Positions 60,291 through 64,000 of a DNA stretch of 64,000 nucleotides are shown piece after piece. A model generated the notes under the pieces. That model ran no database searches. It had not been told where the DNA came from and saw nothing but the letters and a program-made list of their open reading frames with translations. This stretch comes from CAZZCU01 sp964652825 (lineage in GTDB: Bacteria; Bdellovibrionota_B; Oligoflexia; Oligoflexales; CAZZCU01). Location: the NCBI GenBank assembly GCA_964652825.1, contig CAZZCU010000011.1, positions 17,090-81,089 of the forward strand. Reading direction: 5' to 3'. Both the position numbers and the translations under genes were made by a program. The stretch's first letter is position 1. Each line of letters begins with the position of its first letter.

Positions 60291-61173
60291 CGGTATTTTG
60301 TCTCAAAGGGTCTTTTAACCAGTCGCTGCCGGCTGTTTCGAGAATCTTTTGCAGCTCCTGATCTTCATGTAAAAGCACAATGACCTCGTCCACACGGCGA
60401 TGATCCACCCACGGCTCGACCGTAATGGTTTGCGCGACGTTTTCGGAGGCATAAGTGATTTTAACAACCTGGCCCACGGGTAGGCCTTTGGGGAACGAAC
60501 CGATAATGCCGGACGTAATAATTGTATCGCCGATGCGAATCTCGGCACCGCGTTCCAGTTGCAGCACGCAACGTCCATCCATATGACCGCGCAGCACGCC
60601 GCGAATCCGGGTGCGCTGCAACAAAACATCGAGATTAAAGTTACTATCGGTGAGCAACTGCACGTCGGAGAAATTTAAACCGGAGCGAATCACTTTGCCG
60701 ACCACGCCGTTGGCGGTGACTACCGGCATACCGATTTTAACGCCGGCACGCGTGCCGCGTGCTATGCGCATGCTCTCAAACGTAAGATGACCCGGGCCGT
60801 TCAAGACTTCGGCCACGACCATGCTTTTCTCAAAACGTTGTGAGAAATTCAGCAATTCGCGCAGCCGCGCCGTCTCCAGCGCCTGCTCTTCGTAGTCGAT
60901 CACTTTGACCTGAAGCTGCTCCATCTGCGATCGTAGCTTGGTATTTTCGATCGCAGCGTTTTTGAGCCCGACGTAATGCCGCCAAGTACTGACGGTACCT
61001 TGACTGAGCGAATGCCATACATACTCAAATGGATAAACCAACTCCTGGACAATGGTCGCCAGGTTATGGCTGCCAGTCCAAGGATGCATGCGGGTTGATA
61101 ATAGGAATAACGGCGTCAATAGCGATGCTACGAGCAATACCTTCCAGATAAGCTTGGTGTTGGGTACTTGCAT
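60283..61173 (-). CDS. mreC: Rod-shape protein MreC
   Basis: The 296-residue product has a short N-terminus, one helix (about 8-26), a coiled coil (ENTKLRSQMEQLQVKVIDYEE) and the periplasmic beta domain with RIARGTRAGVKIGMPVVTANGVVGKV and GSFPKGLPVG. MreC links MreB and PBP2. ATG 61173 follows AGGA. Ten bases separate it from mreB. Confidence 0.92.
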   Translation of the reverse strand: MQVPNTKLIWKVLLVASLLTPLFLLSTRMHPWTGSHNLATIVQELVYPFEYVWHSLSQGTVSTWRHYVGLKNAAIENTKLRSQMEQLQVKVIDYEEQALETARLRELLNFSQRFEKSMVVAEVLNGPGHLTFESMRIARGTRAGVKIGMPVVTANGVVGKVIRSGLNFSDVQLLTDSNFNLDVLLQRTRIRGVLRGHMDGRCVLQLERGAEIRIGDTIITSGIIGSFPKGLPVGQVVKITYASENVAQTITVEPWVDHRRVDEVIVLLHEDQELQKILETAGSDWLKDPLRQNTGG

Positions 61174-61182
61174 CGCATCCTG

Positions 61183-62217
61183 TTAACGTAAAGCGACCTC
61201 ACCGAGGATATCAATCTGGTCCAGGGCTTTTCCGCTACCTAGAACCACGGCGCATAACGGGTCGTCGGCAATCATAATGGGCAAGCCGGTTTCTTCGCGC
61301 AGCAGAATATCCAGGTTTTTGATTAACGCGCCGCCACCGGCTAGGACGATACCTTTATCGACGATGTCCGCCGCTAGTTCCGGCGGGGTTTTTTCGAGGG
61401 CCACGCGCACGGTTTCGACGATGGTGTTCACCGGCTCGGCAATAGCTTCGCGAATTTCTTCGGAGGCGACTTCGATGGTTTTTGGAATTCCCGCCACCAG
61501 GTCGCGACCTTTGACCGCCATGGTGCGGATATCATCATCGGGATAAGCGGTGCCGATACCGATTTTGATTAATTCGGCGGTGCGTTCACCGATCAGCAGG
61601 TTGTACTTGCGTTTGAGATAGTTAACGATGGCTTCGTCCATCTTATCGCCACCGACACGCACCGACTTGGAGAAGACGATACCCGCCAGTGAAATCACCG
61701 CGACTTCGGTGGTACCGCCGCCGATGTCGACAATCATGTTGCCGCTTGGCTCGGTGATGGGCAAACCAGCGCCGATAGCGGCTGCCATCGGCTCTTCGAT
61801 CAGATAAACTTCGCGCGCGCCAGCTGACTCCGCGGATTCGCGAACGGCGCGCTTCTCTACTTCGGTGATACCGTATGGTACGCAAATGATGATGCGCGGC
61901 TTTACCATGGTGCGGCGGTTATGCGCTCGTTCGATAAAGTAGCGCAGCATCGCTTCGGTGATTTCAAAATCGGCGATAACGCCGTCTTTCATCGGGCGAA
62001 CCGCAACGATCGAACCAGGGGTTCTGCCGAGCATTTCCTTGGCTTCACGACCGACAGCAAGAATTTTCTTGCCACCGCGATGATCGCGCTGAACAGCAAC
62101 CACGGACGGTTCGTTGGTGACGATGCCCTTGCCTTTGACATAAACGAGGGTGTTGGCGGTGCCAAGATCAATTGCCAAATCATTCGAGAACATTCCTGCC
62201 AACCAATCGAATATCAT
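61183..62217 (-). CDS. mreB: Bacterial actin MreB
   Basis: The 344-residue product shows AIDLGTANTLVYVKGKGIV (phosphate 1), MIVDIGGGTTEVAVISL (phosphate 2), and VLAGGGALIKNLD. MreB polymerises under the inner membrane and guides cell-wall insertion. GGGAGG precedes ATG 62217. It is the first gene of the shape operon, which continues through mreC, mreD, mrdA, rodA and apparently purC and the thioredoxin-like gene. Divergent from ppiD across 157 bp. Confidence 0.96.
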   Translation of the reverse strand: MIFDWLAGMFSNDLAIDLGTANTLVYVKGKGIVTNEPSVVAVQRDHRGGKKILAVGREAKEMLGRTPGSIVAVRPMKDGVIADFEITEAMLRYFIERAHNRRTMVKPRIIICVPYGITEVEKRAVRESAESAGAREVYLIEEPMAAAIGAGLPITEPSGNMIVDIGGGTTEVAVISLAGIVFSKSVRVGGDKMDEAIVNYLKRKYNLLIGERTAELIKIGIGTAYPDDDIRTMAVKGRDLVAGIPKTIEVASEEIREAIAEPVNTIVETVRVALEKTPPELAADIVDKGIVLAGGGALIKNLDILLREETGLPIMIADDPLCAVVLGSGKALDQIDILGEVALR

Positions 62218-62374
62218 CCTGAGCAGCCTCCCTAAAATATAGAAAACTCAGAAACCGAAAAAACGGATCTTGATTATTTACCTTGTAAACTCACTTATCA
62301 TGACTGGTGAAAATGTGCTAGACATACTGTTTACTATTAATCAGTTTTTTGCTGGCGGAAGAAAGGTTGAATGT

Positions 62375-63970
62375 ATGTTCGGTTGGAAAACGAAGAAGTG
62401 GTCGAGTATTGAACGCGCAAAAATTGTACGCAATTTTGGCAGCTATACCGTGTTGCTCTTGGCTTTGGGCGCAATGACCCTCTTCGGCGTTTGTTCCCCC
62501 GAAAGCTTTCAGAATAGCGGACCCAGCGGCTCGGCGGCCAAGGTCGGCGGCGAGGTCATCAGCGATCTGGAATTCCGTCGGGCCTATATCGGTGCTTCGG
62601 AGCGTTACCGCGCCCAGTTTGCCCAGAATTTTGATCCAGCGGCCATCCAGCTGTCACGTATGGTGTTGCAGAGCCTGGTCAACAACCGTATCGCCTATGC
62701 TCAAGCGACCGACCTTGGCATTAATGCTTCGCCGGAAGAAGTGGAAAAGATGCTGATCGATATCAAGGCTTTTCGCGATGAAAGCGGCAAATTTTCCGCG
62801 CAGAGTTTCAATGATTATTTGCGGATGAATCGTTATACCGAAGCCAGTTTCATGCGCGAACAGCAGCGGGAGATGGCAGTGACGAAGTTCCGTCAGTTTG
62901 TCGCGGATACTACCGTGGTATCGCCCAAGGCGGCGGAGCTGGAATACCGTCTCGCTGAAACCAAGATGATGGTGGATTACCTTAAATTTGAGCCTGCGCA
63001 GATCAAAGTTGATGTGAGCCGTGATGAGATCAGTAAGTTTCTCGATGATGCCGGTAAGGCAAAAATAAAAGAATACTATGATACGCATGCGGCGGAGTTC
63101 AATAAAGCTGGTCAGGTTAAGGCGCGCCATATTTTATTGAGTTTCAAGGAGGCGCGTAACGCGACTGCCGAAGCAGCGCAACGCAGCAAAGATGACGCCA
63201 AAGCCCGCGCGGCGATGGTGTTGGCCGAGACGCGCAAGTCCGGTGCCGATTTTGCCGCATTGGCCAAAAAATACACTGATGAGCCTTCCGGCAAGGATAA
63301 GGGCGGTGATCTTGGTTTCTTCGAGCGTGAAACTATGGTCAAGGAGTTCAGTGATGTCGCTTTTACCATGAAATCGGGGCAGATCAGCGACGTCGTTGAA
63401 TCACCGTTTGGTTTTCACATTATAAAAGTGGAAGAAGTTCGGCCGGCATTGAATAAATCACTTGAAGACGCGACACCGGAAATAGCTTCTAAGTTGTTGC
63501 AGCAGGATAAGCTGCCGCAAGTGCTTGAGCAGCGCGCTAACGATGTATTAGCGGCGCTGAAAGCTGGGCGATCGGCGGACGCATTGCTGAAGCAATACGG
63601 TCTCACTTGGAAAACCTCCGGCGAGTTTACCCCAACGTCGCGGTTTATCACCGGTCTTGGTTCTGACGACACGGTGCGGCAGGCGGCGCTGGCGTTGAGC
63701 AAAGTCGGTGAGGTGACACCGGAAGTTTTGAAAGCCGGTGACAGCCGGTTTGTGTTGCGATTGAAATCAATCACACAGCCCGATCTCGGCAAACTGACGA
63801 CGGCAAAACGCAAGGAGTTGACCGACGGGATTGCTTATCGCACGTCACAAGAAGTTGTGAATACCTTGCAGGAGCAAGCCGAGAAGTCGCTGAAAGATAG
63901 CAACAAAATCTGGATGAACAACGAATTCCTGACCATGGACGAGCGTCGCTCCGCTACCAGCGCGCAGTGA
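62375..63970 (+). CDS. ppiD: PpiD/SurA-type membrane-anchored peptidyl-prolyl isomerase
   Basis: ATG 62375 follows AAAGG; longer in-frame starts add an implausible sequence. The 531-residue product has a basic N-terminus, one anchor helix (about 20-40), a SurA_N-like chaperone region (SDLEFRRAYIGASERYRAQFAQ) and a parvulin domain at about 245-365 (VKARHILLSF, GGDLGFFERETMVKEFSDVAF, VVESPFGFHIIKVEEV). It folds outer-membrane proteins at the inner-membrane surface. The 30 bases after the stop hold no further gene start I can support. Confidence 0.86.
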   Translation: MFGWKTKKWSSIERAKIVRNFGSYTVLLLALGAMTLFGVCSPESFQNSGPSGSAAKVGGEVISDLEFRRAYIGASERYRAQFAQNFDPAAIQLSRMVLQSLVNNRIAYAQATDLGINASPEEVEKMLIDIKAFRDESGKFSAQSFNDYLRMNRYTEASFMREQQREMAVTKFRQFVADTTVVSPKAAELEYRLAETKMMVDYLKFEPAQIKVDVSRDEISKFLDDAGKAKIKEYYDTHAAEFNKAGQVKARHILLSFKEARNATAEAAQRSKDDAKARAAMVLAETRKSGADFAALAKKYTDEPSGKDKGGDLGFFERETMVKEFSDVAFTMKSGQISDVVESPFGFHIIKVEEVRPALNKSLEDATPEIASKLLQQDKLPQVLEQRANDVLAALKAGRSADALLKQYGLTWKTSGEFTPTSRFITGLGSDDTVRQAALALSKVGEVTPEVLKAGDSRFVLRLKSITQPDLGKLTTAKRKELTDGIAYRTSQEVVNTLQEQAEKSLKDSNKIWMNNEFLTMDERRSATSAQ

Positions 63971-64000
63971 TTAATTAAGGGGACACACGACTGAACCCGA

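Noticed and set aside
63971..64000. Possible start of a further gene at the right edge
   Set aside because: AAGGGGA is present but no start codon with a visible reading frame can be supported in the remaining 24 bases.

Overview
The window looks like core chromosome of a rod-shaped Gram-negative bacterium of roughly balanced base composition. Evidence: complete mreB-mreC-mreD-mrdA-rodA shape operon, many lipoproteins with clear lipoboxes, outer-membrane barrel candidates ending in W or F, Prc and PpiD-type periplasmic quality control. Degenerate receivers fused to TPRs, PilZ proteins, many small lipoproteins and lysine/alanine-tailed nucleoid proteins recall Bdellovibrionota/Oligoflexia-type bacteria; that placement is inference only. 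I see no rRNA, tRNA, CRISPR array, insertion sequence or prophage. Genes are packed tightly, with frequent 1-14 nt overlaps.

Layout. 0-7.4 kb: cell-envelope genes (lipoproteins, a membrane-anchored double pseudo-receiver protein, the Prc protease). 7.4-12.8 kb: a four-gene ABC operon (ABC-2-like permease, its ATPase, and a heterodimeric exporter). 12.9-15.2 kb: small membrane, outer-membrane and lipoproteins. 15.2-21.7 kb: a Yej-type peptide importer operon opened by an unlisted 54-residue membrane protein and closed by a secreted Cys-rich protein. 21.7-27.7 kb: FolE2, a short glycogen phosphorylase, an H1-like basic protein, a TauE/SafE permease, a PilZ protein and a glycosyltransferase. 27.8-32.0 kb: an IrrE-like protein with a broken HExxH motif coupled to acetoacetyl-CoA synthetase, then a TPR protein with a phosphomimetic receiver. 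32.2-36.3 kb: an HU-like protein with a basic tail and a second heterodimeric ABC exporter. 36.3-41.1 kb: FolK, a YeeE/YedE pair, FolB, a UvrA paralogue and a SWIB protein with a basic tail. 41.3-50.6 kb: a putative metalloprotein, gamma-carbonic anhydrase, rhodanese, PrmA, NAD(P)HX repair enzyme, a TPR-plus-barrel protein and a lipoprotein metalloprotease. 50.7-55.3 kb: RpoZ, a tandem pair of unknown paralogues, another pseudo-receiver/TPR protein and a PanE-like reductase. 55.3-64 kb: thioredoxin-like protein, PurC, RodA, PBP2, MreD, MreC and MreB on one strand, with PpiD divergent.

The most unusual items are: (1) three proteins built on receiver domains that cannot be phosphorylated normally; (2) three nucleoid-type proteins sharing a Lys/Ala tail but carrying different modules; (3) a TPR/beta-barrel protein beside a lipoprotein metalloprotease, an arrangement resembling Slam systems; (4) a tandem pair of 125-residue proteins of no family I recognise; (5) a long palindromic repeat running over a stop codon between convergent genes, with a likely remnant at 26.6 kb. 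Start codons were often moved inward from the longest frame, guided by Shine-Dalgarno spacing.
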